The notes under the pieces were generated by a model, which was not told where the DNA came from, did not search any database, and was given only the letters and a program-made list of their open reading frames with translations. A stretch of DNA of 64,000 nt from Ancylobacter sp. TS-1 (GTDB lineage: Bacteria; Pseudomonadota; Alphaproteobacteria; Rhizobiales; Xanthobacteraceae): positions 3,398,001-3,462,000 of the forward strand of contig NZ_CP045144.1 in NCBI RefSeq assembly GCF_009223885.1, given 5' to 3'. Position numbers and translations under genes: made by a program. Below, in pieces: positions 26,863 to 35,698 of the stretch (position 1 is its first letter; every line of letters starts with the position of its first letter).

Positions 26863-28128
26863 TCATAGGTCGCGGCCCTCCAGCCGGGCGATGAGGGTGC
26901 GCACTTGCCCGATGGCGGCCAGGCGCCCGCGCTCGACCGCCAGCACCCGCCCGGCCATCAGCGCCCGATGCTCGCAGCCGGCCCGCAGCGCCTCGTCGGT
27001 GATCGTCTCGAATTCGGGGATATGGGCGAGGCCGAGAATGCGGCGGTGCATCTCGATGCCGGCGAAGCCCACCGCGTCACGCCAGATGCCGGCGATCATC
27101 GTGTTGAGCGCGAGTTCGCTGCCGATGGCGTCGCCCTGGTCCTCGAACAGTTCCCGCCCGCCGAGAATGCCCTGGCGCTCGCCATGCCACAGCCGGGTGA
27201 ATTCCTCGGCGAAGGTGTCCCAGATCGTCTCTGCCGTATCGAGGATCCAGTCGCGATAGGCGCGCCTCTCCTCGCTGTCCGGCTGAAGGCCGGGCAGGGC
27301 GAAAACGGCCATCCAGAGATTGGCGAGCAGCGAGCCGATGTCGAAGCCCATCGGCCCATAAGTGGCGAATTCCGCGTCGATGACGCGGGTATCGCCCGCA
27401 CAGACCATGATCGACCCGGTGTGCAGATCGCCGTGCAGCAGCGTCTGCGCGCTGCCGCAGAAGTGCGCTTTCAGTTCGAGCGCGGCGAGCTTCAGATCGC
27501 GGTCGGCGCGTATGGAGGCGACGGCGCGGTCCAGCGCCGGGCTGTGGCTGTTGCGCGCGCACTCATGAAACGGATCGGTGAAGAACAGGTCCTCGGTGAT
27601 GCCGCACAGTTCCACATTGCCGGCAAACAAGGCGAGGTCCGCCTTCCGCCGCGCCGTCTCCATCGCCCAGTCGGACCCGCGGAACAGGGTTCGCGCGAGA
27701 TAACGCCCGAGCTGCCCGGCCAGGAGCGGGAAACGCTCTCCCGCCATCAGGCCCTTGCGCAGGATGATGTGGGGGCGGAGGTGCTCCATGATCTGGATCG
27801 CCTGATGGCGATCGAAATAGTAAAGCTCCGGCAGCCGGCCCGGATCGCGGCTGCCCAGGCGCAGCAGCGCCTCATGCTCGAAGAAGGATCGGTCGAGCGA
27901 CATCGGCCAGCTTTCGCCGACCACCCGCGCATAGGGCAGCGCCTGCTTGACCACCACCGATCCGGCCGCGCCCTCGACGATGAAGACAAGGTTGAGATTG
28001 CCGTCGCCGATCTCGCGGACCTGCCACTGCGCGGGCGGGCCGATACGTGCCGTCATTTCCGGCAGACCGCCCAGCCGGTCGGCCAGCGTCTGCGCCTGCA
28101 GCGGCTCGTAAGGCGAATGAGTGAGCAT
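26863..28128 (-). CDS. mtnK: 5-methylthioribose kinase
   Basis: 421 residues, the usual MtnK length. The aminoglycoside-phosphotransferase fold is seen in LLHGDLHTGSIMV (catalytic loop) and VIDAEFATYGPMGFDIGS (metal-binding Asp), with WPMSLDRSFFEHEAL near the N-terminus. MtnK phosphorylates methylthioribose in the methionine salvage pathway. The usual partner mtnA (isomerase) is not in this window. The gene converges with the PRC-barrel gene and its start is divergent to the DUF1223 gene. Confidence 0.88.
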   Translation of the reverse strand: MLTHSPYEPLQAQTLADRLGGLPEMTARIGPPAQWQVREIGDGNLNLVFIVEGAAGSVVVKQALPYARVVGESWPMSLDRSFFEHEALLRLGSRDPGRLPELYYFDRHQAIQIMEHLRPHIILRKGLMAGERFPLLAGQLGRYLARTLFRGSDWAMETARRKADLALFAGNVELCGITEDLFFTDPFHECARNSHSPALDRAVASIRADRDLKLAALELKAHFCGSAQTLLHGDLHTGSIMVCAGDTRVIDAEFATYGPMGFDIGSLLANLWMAVFALPGLQPDSEERRAYRDWILDTAETIWDTFAEEFTRLWHGERQGILGGRELFEDQGDAIGSELALNTMIAGIWRDAVGFAGIEMHRRILGLAHIPEFETITDEALRAGCEHRALMAGRVLAVERGRLAAIGQVRTLIARLEGRDL

Positions 28129-28291
28129 TCCGGTCTCCGCGTCGCGTGTGCGAAGCCCGGCAGGGTTTCCGATGCGCCTCGCATAAGCGGTACGGCGAAA
28201 CGGCGGCCCACATTACAGCGATCACGGCTTCGTGAAGTGAGCGGCAGGGCACCTCCCTGTGCCGCCTGCCGCGACACGAATGCGTGAGTCC

Positions 28292-28317
28292 GTAACAAGC
28301 GGGAGCGCAAACGCGAA
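28292..28317 (+). promoter_or_regulatory. Candidate SigF/ECF16-type promoter of the DUF1223 gene
   Basis: GTAACA (28292-28297), exactly 16 bases, then CGAA (28314-28317). The Caulobacter SigF consensus is GTAACC-N16-CGAA. The site ends 52 bases before the DUF1223 start codon. An ECF of the SigF type and an NrsF gene are in the same window. A single match in GC-rich DNA is not proof. Confidence 0.4.
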
Positions 28318-28369
28318 GACGGGTTGAACGCCCTCTGCCTGGGCATCAACGCGAAACCGGAGCGACCAC

Positions 28370-29074
28370 ATGAGCCTTTCCTCGCGCGTCCTGATGGCAG
28401 GGACCCTGCTCGCCCTGTCGGGACCGGCCTCCGCGACGGAGTTCGTCACGCCCGATCGGCAACCCATCGTGGTCGAGCTGTTCACCAGCCAGGGCTGCTC
28501 GTCCTGTCCGCCCGCGAATGCCAATCTGATCAAACTGGCGGAGCGTCCCGATGTTCTCGCCCTGTCCTTCAGCGTGACCTATTGGGACTATCTCGGCTGG
28601 AAGGACGTGTTCGGCCAGCCGGCATACACACAGCGGCAGGCCGTCTATGAGCCCAGGCTCGGCGAGTCCGGCCCGTTCACGCCGCAGATGGTGGTCGACG
28701 GGCGAGCTTCCGCCATCGGCTTCAATCTCCGGGAGATGCAGGCGCTCATCGCCAGCAGCCCGCCCAAGACCGGGCCCTCGATCGCGCTCGCTTCCGACCG
28801 CGTCGACATCGGCAAGGGGCGCACGGGCAGCGGCGGCTCCGATGTCTGGCTGGTATGGTTCGATCCGGCGACGGTGCAGGTTCCGGTGCGCCGCGGCGAG
28901 AATACCGGGCGCACGCTGCCCCACAGCCATGTCGTCCATCACCTGGCCCGGCTCGGCGCCTGGAATGGCGAGTCCGTCGCCTTCAGGACGCCCGCCATAC
29001 CCAAGGGGCTGAAGACTGCAATACTCGTTCAAGAGCCTGGCGGCGGGCCGATCCTCGCCGCGGCGACCGACTGA
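28370..29074 (+). CDS. DUF1223 secreted thioredoxin-like protein
   Basis: 234 residues. A short signal peptide (VLMAGTLLALSGPASA) precedes the DUF1223 domain with VVELFTSQGCSSCPPAN, whose CSSC is a CxxC redox pair, then SFSVTYWDYLGWKD and FTPQMVVDG. The family has a thioredoxin-like fold and is periplasmic; its partner or substrate is not established. Homologues are often stress-induced. The upstream GTAAC-N16-CGAA element would place it under the ECF factor encoded at 15510. Confidence 0.85.
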   Translation: MSLSSRVLMAGTLLALSGPASATEFVTPDRQPIVVELFTSQGCSSCPPANANLIKLAERPDVLALSFSVTYWDYLGWKDVFGQPAYTQRQAVYEPRLGESGPFTPQMVVDGRASAIGFNLREMQALIASSPPKTGPSIALASDRVDIGKGRTGSGGSDVWLVWFDPATVQVPVRRGENTGRTLPHSHVVHHLARLGAWNGESVAFRTPAIPKGLKTAILVQEPGGGPILAAATD

Positions 29075-29128
29075 ACCGGTCCTTGCCGGGTCCACAGACA
29101 ACCGACCTGGCGGGTTGCGCCGCGAACG

Positions 29129-29367
<239 letters not shown>

Positions 29368-29572
29368 CGGCGCGGGAGACGCACCGATGCTGCGCCTTCA
29401 TAGTCGAACGGCCGGGCGCCGGCAACCGGGTGATGCGGGGCCGAGCAGGCTGTTTGCAGCGGTGCCACAGGTGCCGCTGCGCTGGCGCCGTGTTGCCGCG
29501 AGGGGCGGCCCCAACGGGCGGCGCGATCGGCGGGCCCCGCACGCTCTACCGGACAATGCTTCGCGTCCCGGC

Positions 29573-30847
29573 TCAGCGGGGCGCCAGAAGGGCGGCGATG
29601 CAGGCGAGGGTGGCGTGCTGCGCCTTCGCCTCCCGGGCGGGCGGGCGCAGGAACACGCCGTCCTCGCCTTCCAGCAGCCCCGCGATGAGATCGGCCACCT
29701 CGTCCATGCCGTCCGCCTCGAGACCGAGCGTGGCGAGGAACTGGGTGCCGACGCGCAGCGCCGAACGTCCGGGGCGGGTAATGTCGGCGCTGGTGCCGAC
29801 CACGACGCCGTGGCGCGCCAGTGCCGCGATCAGTGCGCGCGGGTCTTCGCTCGCGGCGATCGGAACCAGCATCTGGTGGGTATGCTCACCTGCCTGCGGG
29901 GCGATCACCGGCAGGTCGCGCGCGCGGACGGCGGCGGCGAGCGCGGCGGTGTTGGCGACCACGGCCCGCGCATAGGCGGTGCCGTGCGCCTGCATGTGGT
30001 CCAGCGTGCGCAGCAGCGGCGGCAGCAAGGCGGCGTTGTAATTGGCGAGGAAGCGCGCATCGAGCAGCCGCGCCAGCGCCTCGCCCTGCGCCGGATCGCG
30101 GCCGAGCACGAGGCCCTGCGGCAGGCCGGGAATGGTCTTGTAGGTCGACGTCACCAATATGTCGGCGCCGGCCTCGAGCGGGTTGGGATAGGCGCGACCG
30201 GCGATCAGCCCGGCGACATGCGAGGCATCGAACACCACCAGTGCGCCGACGCGGCGGGCCGCCACCACCACCGGGCCGATCTCGTCCGGCCGCACCATCA
30301 CGCTGCGCCCGAGCATGACGAGGCGCGGGGCGCGCTCTTCCACCATTCGGGCCGCGCCTTCGGCATCGAGGCACAGCGCGCCGGCGTCGAAGGGCAGCTC
30401 CTCGCACACGAGGCCGGCGAGTTCCGGCGTGCCGCCGCGCCGCTGGCTCAGATGCCCGCCATGGGCCGGGGCGGGGGCCAGCATCAGGTCACCGGGCGCG
30501 GCGAAGGCGTGGAACACGGCGAGGTTGGCGAGCGTCGCCGAGGGCAGGCGCGGCTCGGCCCAGGCGGCGCCGAACAGCGCGCAGGCCCGCGCCCGCACCG
30601 CGACCTCCAGCTCGCTGACGAGATCGGAATCGGGCTGCTCCTTGTCGAAGCTGCGCCCCATGGCCGGCATGGCGCCGAGCCCGGTCGCGTAGGCTTCGAA
30701 CACGCCCGGCGTGGGCAGGTTGGCGCCGGCATAAAGGACGAGCCGGCGCTGCCGGAGCGCCTCGGCGCGGGCGAGCGCGGCGGCGACCAGCGCGTCGTCT
30801 GCCGCCGGATCGGAGCGTGAGTCGGTCGGGGTCAGGGTCGGGCTCAT
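29573..30847 (-). CDS. SHMT-family PLP enzyme (not canonical GlyA)
   Basis: 424 residues. The PLP signature of the serine hydroxymethyltransferase family is recognisable: FDASHVAGLIAG and TSTYKTIPGLPQG with the Schiff-base Lys. Much of the rest differs from GlyA: the N-terminus lacks the normal LIASEN motif and the Lys motif reads TSTYKT rather than TTTHKT. Possible roles are aldol cleavage or transfer on glycine/serine-like substrates. No pathway partner is adjacent; the moeB-type gene upstream is divergent. I would not assign a substrate. Confidence 0.7.
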   Translation of the reverse strand: MSPTLTPTDSRSDPAADDALVAAALARAEALRQRRLVLYAGANLPTPGVFEAYATGLGAMPAMGRSFDKEQPDSDLVSELEVAVRARACALFGAAWAEPRLPSATLANLAVFHAFAAPGDLMLAPAPAHGGHLSQRRGGTPELAGLVCEELPFDAGALCLDAEGAARMVEERAPRLVMLGRSVMVRPDEIGPVVVAARRVGALVVFDASHVAGLIAGRAYPNPLEAGADILVTSTYKTIPGLPQGLVLGRDPAQGEALARLLDARFLANYNAALLPPLLRTLDHMQAHGTAYARAVVANTAALAAAVRARDLPVIAPQAGEHTHQMLVPIAASEDPRALIAALARHGVVVGTSADITRPGRSALRVGTQFLATLGLEADGMDEVADLIAGLLEGEDGVFLRPPAREAKAQHATLACIAALLAPR

Positions 30848-30986
30848 GCGGCTTGATAGCGCGATTCGCGCGCCATTCCTCGCCCCGGGCCGCTCCGCCG
30901 TGTGGTCCGCGCCGGTGCCCGAGCCCCGGCACGGGCCGTGGGCAGGCCGTGGCGCGGGGCCGGATCGTTGCTATATAGCGGCGGTG

Positions 30987-31835
30987 ATGAGCACCGATGC
31001 CCCCGCCTCCACCCCCGCCGCGCGAAAGCCCTTCTTCTCGGCCGAGGAGGTGGAGCGCTATGCGCGCCATCTCGTGCTCGGCGAGATCGGCGGGCCGGGC
31101 CAGCAGAAGCTGAAGAAGGCGAGCATGCTGGTGGTCGGGGCCGGCGGCCTCGGCGCGCCGGCGCTGGTCTATCTCGCCGCTGCCGGCGTCGGCCGGCTCG
31201 TGGTGGTCGACGACGACGTGGTGTCGCTGTCCAACCTGCAGCGGCAGGTCATCCACACCACGGCGGATATCGGCCGCTCGAAGATCGAGAGCGCCGCCGA
31301 CTTCATCGCCGCGCTCAACCCGCATGTCGTGGTCGAGGGCATCGCCGGCCGCATCGACGCCGCCAACGCGCTTGAGATGATCGCCGACGTCGACGTGGTG
31401 ATCGACGGCTCGGACAATTTTTCCACGCGCTACCTTGTCTCGGATGCCTGCGCGCTGGCGGGGAAGCCGCTGGTGACGGCGGCGCTGGGCCGCTTCGACG
31501 CTACGGTGACGACGCTGCGCCCGCACGAGAAGGGGCCGGACGGCACGCCGAACCCGACCTATCGCTGCCTGTTCCCCGAGCCGCCGCCGGCCGGCACGGT
31601 ACCGAGCTGCGCGGAGGCGGGCATCCTCGGCGCGCTGGCCGGCGTGGCGGGTTCGCTGGTGGCGCTGGAGGCGATCCGTGCCGTCGTGCCCTTCGGCGAG
31701 AGCCTTGTCGGCCGCCTGCTGATGATCGACACCAAGTCGATGCGCTTCGAGACGCTTAGCTATGGCTGGGACCCGGACAACCCGCTCACCGGGAAAAATC
31801 CGACGATCACGGATCTGTCGGGGCACGTCAGGTAG
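30987..31835 (+). CDS. moeB: MoeB/ThiF-type adenylyltransferase (E1-like)
   Basis: 282 residues from the ATG at 30987. The ATP site is LVVGAGGLGAPALVYLAA; other family motifs are SLSNLQRQVIHTT and DGSDNFSTRYLVSDAC. It activates the C-terminal glycine of a sulfur-carrier protein (MoaD or ThiS) by adenylation, for molybdopterin or thiamine synthesis. Only one Cys of the C-terminal zinc motifs is apparent near CRCLF-like RCLFPEP, so the MoeB versus ThiF split is uncertain. No C-terminal rhodanese domain is present. Confidence 0.85.
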   Translation: MSTDAPASTPAARKPFFSAEEVERYARHLVLGEIGGPGQQKLKKASMLVVGAGGLGAPALVYLAAAGVGRLVVVDDDVVSLSNLQRQVIHTTADIGRSKIESAADFIAALNPHVVVEGIAGRIDAANALEMIADVDVVIDGSDNFSTRYLVSDACALAGKPLVTAALGRFDATVTTLRPHEKGPDGTPNPTYRCLFPEPPPAGTVPSCAEAGILGALAGVAGSLVALEAIRAVVPFGESLVGRLLMIDTKSMRFETLSYGWDPDNPLTGKNPTITDLSGHVR

Positions 31836-31857
31836 CGCCTCATCGCTCCGCTGGCGT

Positions 31858-31949
31858 CGTCATCCCGGCCGAAGGCGCAGCCGCAGAGCCGGGATCGCTT
31901 TCCATTCGGCCTACGATCCCGGATCGGCCTTCGGCCGTCCGGGATGACG
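31858..31949. repeat. GTCATCCCGG palindromic intergenic element, copy 1
   Basis: Outer arms CGTCATCCCGG and CCGGGATGACG are perfect inverted repeats; inside are GGGATCG and CGATCCCGGATCG. It lies between the convergent moeB and dehydrogenase genes, and may act as a bidirectional terminator. Related elements occur at 39340, 44272, 46241 and 59057. Confidence 0.8.
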
Positions 31950-31972
31950 GGCAGGGACCGGCGCGCGGCCCC

Positions 31973-32974
31973 TCACAGCATCGCGGGCAGCACGCGGTCG
32001 GGCGGGCGATGGCCGTCCATGAAGGCGCGGATGTTCACGATCACCTTCTCGCCGGTGTCGATGCGCGCCTCGACCGTGGCCGAGCCCATGTGCGGCAGCA
32101 GCACCACCTTGCCGGAGCGGGCGAGCTTGAGCAGCTTCGGGCTCACCGCCGGCTCGCGCTCGAACACGTCGAGGCCGGCGCCGGCGATCTCGCCCGCCTC
32201 GATCATGCGGATCAGCGCGTGCTCGTCGATCACCTCGCCGCGCGCGGTGTTGACGATATAGGCGTCCGGCCGCACCAGCTTGAGCCGGCGGGCCGAGAGC
32301 AGGTGGAAGGTGCCCGGCGTGTGCGGGCAGTTGATGGACAAGATGTCCATCCGCGCCAGCATCTGGTCGAGGCTGTCCCAATAGGTCGCCTCCAGCTCCT
32401 CCTCGATATGGGCGGGGAGCGGGCGGCGGTTGTGATAGTGGATCTGCAGGCCGAAGGCGCGGGCGCGGCGGGCGACGGCCTGGCCGATGCGGCCCATGCC
32501 GATGATGCCGAGGCGCTTGCCCCAGATGCGATGGCCGAGCATCCAGGTCGGCGACCAGCCGGGCCAGTTGCCGTCGCCATTAGTAAGGAGCGCGGCGCCC
32601 TCGGTGAGCCGGCGCGGCACGGCGAGGATCAGCGCCATGGTCAGGTCGGCGGTGTCCTCGGTGAGCACGCCGGGCGTGTTGGTGATGACGATGCCGCGCT
32701 GGGTGGCGGCGGTGACGTCGATATGGTCGACGCCATTGCCGAAATTGGCGATCAGCTTGAGGTTCGGACCCGCCGCCTCGATCACACGTGCGTCGATTCG
32801 GTCGGTGAGCGCCGGCACCAGCACATCGGCGGTGGTGGCGGCCTCGATGAGGGCCGCCTGGCTCATGGGAACGTCGTCGACGTTCAGCCGCGCGTCGAAC
32901 AATTCGCGCATGCGGGTTTCGATCTTGTCGGGTAGCCGGCGCGTCACAACCACCAGCGGCTTCTTGCGGGCCAT
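31973..32974 (-). CDS. D-2-hydroxyacid dehydrogenase (glyoxylate/glycerate type)
   Basis: 333 residues from the ATG at 32974. Family motifs: LIANFGNGVDHIDV, NAD site LGIIGMGRIGQAVARRA, catalytic Arg in NTARGEVIDE, Glu in DVFEREP and His in LLPHMGSAT. This is the glyoxylate/hydroxypyruvate reductase group (GyaR-like) of cytosolic NAD(P)H enzymes. It probably reduces glyoxylate or hydroxypyruvate, or oxidises glycerate. It is a single gene, convergent with moeB. Confidence 0.85.
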   Translation of the reverse strand: MARKKPLVVVTRRLPDKIETRMRELFDARLNVDDVPMSQAALIEAATTADVLVPALTDRIDARVIEAAGPNLKLIANFGNGVDHIDVTAATQRGIVITNTPGVLTEDTADLTMALILAVPRRLTEGAALLTNGDGNWPGWSPTWMLGHRIWGKRLGIIGMGRIGQAVARRARAFGLQIHYHNRRPLPAHIEEELEATYWDSLDQMLARMDILSINCPHTPGTFHLLSARRLKLVRPDAYIVNTARGEVIDEHALIRMIEAGEIAGAGLDVFEREPAVSPKLLKLARSGKVVLLPHMGSATVEARIDTGEKVIVNIRAFMDGHRPPDRVLPAML

Positions 32975-33162
32975 GTCGCTCCCCGTACAAATCCCCGTCG
33001 CGGTCAAGCTCCCGTTAACGCTACGGGCCACACACTCGCGCCAAACCGGGCGACGCGTTCCTTAGCAGACGGGTCGACGAAACACAAAAATGCACCGATT
33101 CGGGGTGCAGGCGTGTTTCGGGGGGAGCGCCGCTTCCGGCGGACGAATGGGTGATCTGGGTG

Positions 33163-33735
33163 ATGTTCAAAGACTGGCTTCGGGGCAGGGCGAAGCTGCG
33201 GAAAGTGTTTTGCGTTCTGGCGTTCGGGCTGCTCGTCCTCGGGCCGCCGACATCCGTGCGCGCGCAGGAAGGCGGAGCGGAGGAGGCCGGCGGGCCGGTC
33301 GGGCGCACCAGCGGGCTGCCGGTCCCACGCTTCGTCAGCCTCAAGGCCGACAAGGTGAATGTGCGCTCGGGTCCGACCCGCGACCATGCGGTGGCGTGGG
33401 TGTTCACCCGCGCCGGGCTGCCGGTCGAGATCACCGCCGAGTTCGAGACCTGGCGGCGGATCCGCGACGCGGACGGCACCGAGGGCTGGGTCTACCACTC
33501 CATGCTGTCGGGCCGTCGCACGGCGCTGGTCAGCCCGTGGAAGGGCGGCGAGCCGACCGCGCTCTATGCCGAGCCGAGCCGTTCCTCCGCCGTCCGCGCC
33601 CGGCTCGAGCCCGGCGTGCTCGGCAAGGTCGATCATTGCGACGGGCGCTGGTGCCGCTTCTTCGACAGCGGCTTCGACGGCTTCGTCGAGCAGGAACGCC
33701 TGTGGGGCGTCTATCCCGGCGAGAAGCTGGAATAG
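33163..33735 (+). CDS. Exported bacterial SH3-domain protein
   Basis: 190 residues from the ATG at 33163; a GTG at 33151 would add four. The signal peptide has a long basic n-region (KDWLRGRAKLRK) and core VFCVLAFGLLVLGPPTSVRA. Two SH3-like modules follow: KADKVNVRSGPTRDH to WVYHSMLSG, and ALYAEPSRSS to GFVEQERLWGVY. Such proteins usually bind peptidoglycan or modulate envelope enzymes. The family is widespread in Rhizobiales just beside the 2-hydroxyacid dehydrogenase, as here. Confidence 0.82.
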   Translation: MFKDWLRGRAKLRKVFCVLAFGLLVLGPPTSVRAQEGGAEEAGGPVGRTSGLPVPRFVSLKADKVNVRSGPTRDHAVAWVFTRAGLPVEITAEFETWRRIRDADGTEGWVYHSMLSGRRTALVSPWKGGEPTALYAEPSRSSAVRARLEPGVLGKVDHCDGRWCRFFDSGFDGFVEQERLWGVYPGEKLE

Positions 33736-33738
33736 CGC

Positions 33739-34152
33739 CTAGCCGGGCGAAAGCGGGCGCGCGGCGATGTAGCGGCGCTCCTGGGTGAGCCCGCCATAGC
33801 CGTAGGAATCCCCGCGCGCCTCCACCACGTGAACATAGCTTTCCGGGTGGAGCGGACCGAGCAGTTCGCCCATCGCCGCGAAGGTCGCCGCGACGAAGGC
33901 GGCCTTCTCGTCCTTGGTGTTGGTGCCCTCGGTCACGCGGATATCGAGCCAGAAGCCGGAGAGGCCGTCCTCGGCGAGCGTGCGCCCGCCGCAGAACCAG
34001 GCGGCCGGATCGGCGCGCTCCACCAAAACGGCGGTGACGGACGGGTCCTTGCCGAGATGGGCGGAGGACAGCGCGGCGGCGCGGGCGGCGATGCGGGCTT
34101 CCAGCTCCGGTGCGGGAGCGAGAGCGGCGAACTTTATCTGGATCATCGGCAT
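33739..34152 (-). CDS. Tautomerase-superfamily protein
   Basis: 137 residues starting MPMIQIKF, which would leave Pro-1 after Met removal, the catalytic base of the 4-oxalocrotonate tautomerase superfamily. Length corresponds to fused/long tautomerases of about 130-140 residues. HPESYVHVVEARGDSYGYGG resembles the C-terminal strand of such enzymes. The substrate is unknown. It is divergent from a LysR gene that probably controls it. Confidence 0.65.
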   Translation of the reverse strand: MPMIQIKFAALAPAPELEARIAARAAALSSAHLGKDPSVTAVLVERADPAAWFCGGRTLAEDGLSGFWLDIRVTEGTNTKDEKAAFVAATFAAMGELLGPLHPESYVHVVEARGDSYGYGGLTQERRYIAARPLSPG

Positions 34153-34211
34153 GGCAGCCTCCTTCGTTGGCGAGGAGGATTGTCTAAGTCGTTCGATGAG
34201 ATAATATAATC

Positions 34212-34247
34212 ATATCAATTTAACTATCAGTGATAACAGATTGATAT
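34212..34247. promoter_or_regulatory. LysR-type inverted repeat in the tautomerase/LysR divergent promoter
   Basis: ATATCAAT (34212-34219) and ATTGATAT (34240-34247) are perfect inverted arms with 20 bases between; an inner TATCAGTGATA palindrome lies in the spacer. The right arm overlaps the LysR start codon at 34246, as expected for autoregulation. The region is AT-rich. Confidence 0.5.
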
Positions 34248-35094
34248 GACCGAACGGCCGCTGGACCTCGAACTCGTGCAGGCCTTCGTGCGGGTGGCGG
34301 AACTCGCCAGCTTCACCCGCGCCGCCGAGGCGCTCGGCACCACCCAGGCAGCGATAAGCCTGCGGCTGCGCAAGCTGGAGGCGCGCCTTGGCCGCTCCCT
34401 GCTGGAGCGTTCGCCCCGCCATGTCCGCCCCACCGCCGACGGCGTCGCCTTTCTGGAGCGTGCGCGGCGCCTGCTGGCGGCCGACCGCGAGGCGCGAGAC
34501 TGGCGGCGGGAGGCGCCGGCCCGGCTGCGGCTCGGCATCTCCGACCACACCACGGGCGACACGCTGCCGGGTCTGCTGCGCCGCGTGGCGGCCGCCTGCC
34601 CGCAGGTGGTGTTCGACGTGCGCATGGGGTTCTCGCGCCACCTGCTCGACGCCTATGATTCGGCCGAACTCGACGCGGTGGTGGTGCGCCGCGAGGGCGA
34701 CCGGCGCGACGGCGAGGAGGTGCGCCGCGACGCCTATGGCTGGTTCGCGGTTCCCGAGGCCCTGCCGCCGCTGGGTGCGCCACTGCCGCTGGCGCTGCTC
34801 GCCGCGCCCTGCGGCGTGCGCGCCACCGCGACCCGCGCGCTGGACACGGCCGGGATCGGCTGGCGGGAGGCGTTCGTCGGCGGCAGCGTATCCTCGGTGG
34901 CAGCCGCGGTGGCGGCGGGGCTGGCGGTCGCTCCCCTCGCGGCCCATCTCGCCCCATCGGGTACCGCTGATGTCGGCCCGCGCCTCGGCCTGCCGCCCTT
35001 GCCGCCGGCGCGGGTGATGCTGATCGGGCGTGCGGGCGCGCCGCCGGCGGCGGAGGCGCTGCGTGCCCTTGCGGCGTTCCTGCGGGCCGGCTGA
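34246..35094 (+). CDS. LysR-type transcriptional regulator
   Basis: 282 residues. The N-terminal helix-turn-helix is LVQAFVRVAELASFTRAAEA, then LGTTQAAISLRLRKLEARLG, fully standard. The effector domain begins around residue 90 (LRLGISDHTTGDTLPGLL) and is followed by a short Ala-rich end. It is divergent from the tautomerase gene with a 93-base promoter gap containing an inverted repeat that overlaps this start codon. It most likely controls itself and the tautomerase gene. Confidence 0.9.
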   Translation: MTERPLDLELVQAFVRVAELASFTRAAEALGTTQAAISLRLRKLEARLGRSLLERSPRHVRPTADGVAFLERARRLLAADREARDWRREAPARLRLGISDHTTGDTLPGLLRRVAAACPQVVFDVRMGFSRHLLDAYDSAELDAVVVRREGDRRDGEEVRRDAYGWFAVPEALPPLGAPLPLALLAAPCGVRATATRALDTAGIGWREAFVGGSVSSVAAAVAAGLAVAPLAAHLAPSGTADVGPRLGLPPLPPARVMLIGRAGAPPAAEALRALAAFLRAG

Positions 35095-35103
35095 GGGCGC
35101 ATG

Positions 35104-35130
35104 AAAAAGGCCGGTCGCGGGACCGGCCTT
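35104..35130 (-). terminator. Rho-independent terminator of the 35156 gene
   Basis: Ten-base stem AAGGCCGGTC/GACCGGCCTT (35107-35116 with 35121-35130), four-base loop; on the minus strand it is followed by five T (35108-35104). It may also stop LysR transcripts from the left. Confidence 0.8.
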
Positions 35131-35155
35131 CGATCATCCTGAATGGCGTGCCGGC

Positions 35156-35575
35156 CTACTGCTTCTTCAGCGTGAAGCAGGCCACCACCTTGTTCTTGGG
35201 GTAGAGGTGATCGTAGCAGACGTCGATGGTGCCGGCGTCGCGCACATTCACGCTGTAGCGCCCGTCATCGTCGAGCATGACGCCCGCCGTGAAGCTGGGG
35301 GGCTGGAGCGCGCCGATGATGGTCTCCTTGCCGCTGCCCGAGGCCATGGTGCCGATGAAGCGTGCGCCGTGCTGCTCGGTGACGGTGTAGGTGAACTCCA
35401 TGTTCTGGTCGAAGAACACCGGCCCGGGGCCGTCCGGCAGCCGGTAGGGCGTCGGGCCGATGCCCACCGCCTGGGCGGTGCCCTTCCACACGCCGACCAG
35501 ATTCGGCGGCTCCTGCGCCTGAGCAATCCCCATCGTCGACAGCAGCAGTGCCGCCGCGATCGCATATGTCCGCAT
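35156..35575 (-). CDS. Small exported protein of unknown function
   Basis: 139 residues from the ATG at 35575. The signal peptide MRTYAIAAALLLSTMGIAQA is clear, with cleavage before QEPPNLVG. The mature domain PNLVGVWKGTAQAVGIG, ASGSGKETIIGAL and FTAGVMLDDDGRYSVNV looks like a beta-rich lipocalin-like fold. Two Cys near the end (VCYDHLYP, ACFTLKK) may form a disulfide. I do not recognise a named family. It sits between terminators, so it is monocistronic. Confidence 0.75.
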   Translation of the reverse strand: MRTYAIAAALLLSTMGIAQAQEPPNLVGVWKGTAQAVGIGPTPYRLPDGPGPVFFDQNMEFTYTVTEQHGARFIGTMASGSGKETIIGALQPPSFTAGVMLDDDGRYSVNVRDAGTIDVCYDHLYPKNKVVACFTLKKQ

Positions 35576-35647
35576 GACGTTTCCCCCGGAAAATTCGCGG
35601 CCGGATGCTAGCACGGGCGCTGCACCCGGCAAGCGGAGCCGCAAACG

Positions 35648-35675
35648 AAAAACGCCCCGGCGGAGACCGGGGCGT
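35648..35675 (-). terminator. Rho-independent terminator of irr
   Basis: Stem ACGCCCCGG/CCGGGGCGT (35652-35660 with 35667-35675), six-base loop, followed on the minus strand by five T (35652-35648). It lies 23 bases after the irr stop. Confidence 0.8.
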
Positions 35676-35698
35676 CGTTCATCGCAAAGGGTAAAAAC

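Noticed and set aside
28129..28260. Possible SAM-type riboswitch ahead of mtnK
   Set aside because: The leader was compared by eye with SAM-II and SAH patterns; no matching conserved core or pseudoknot was found.
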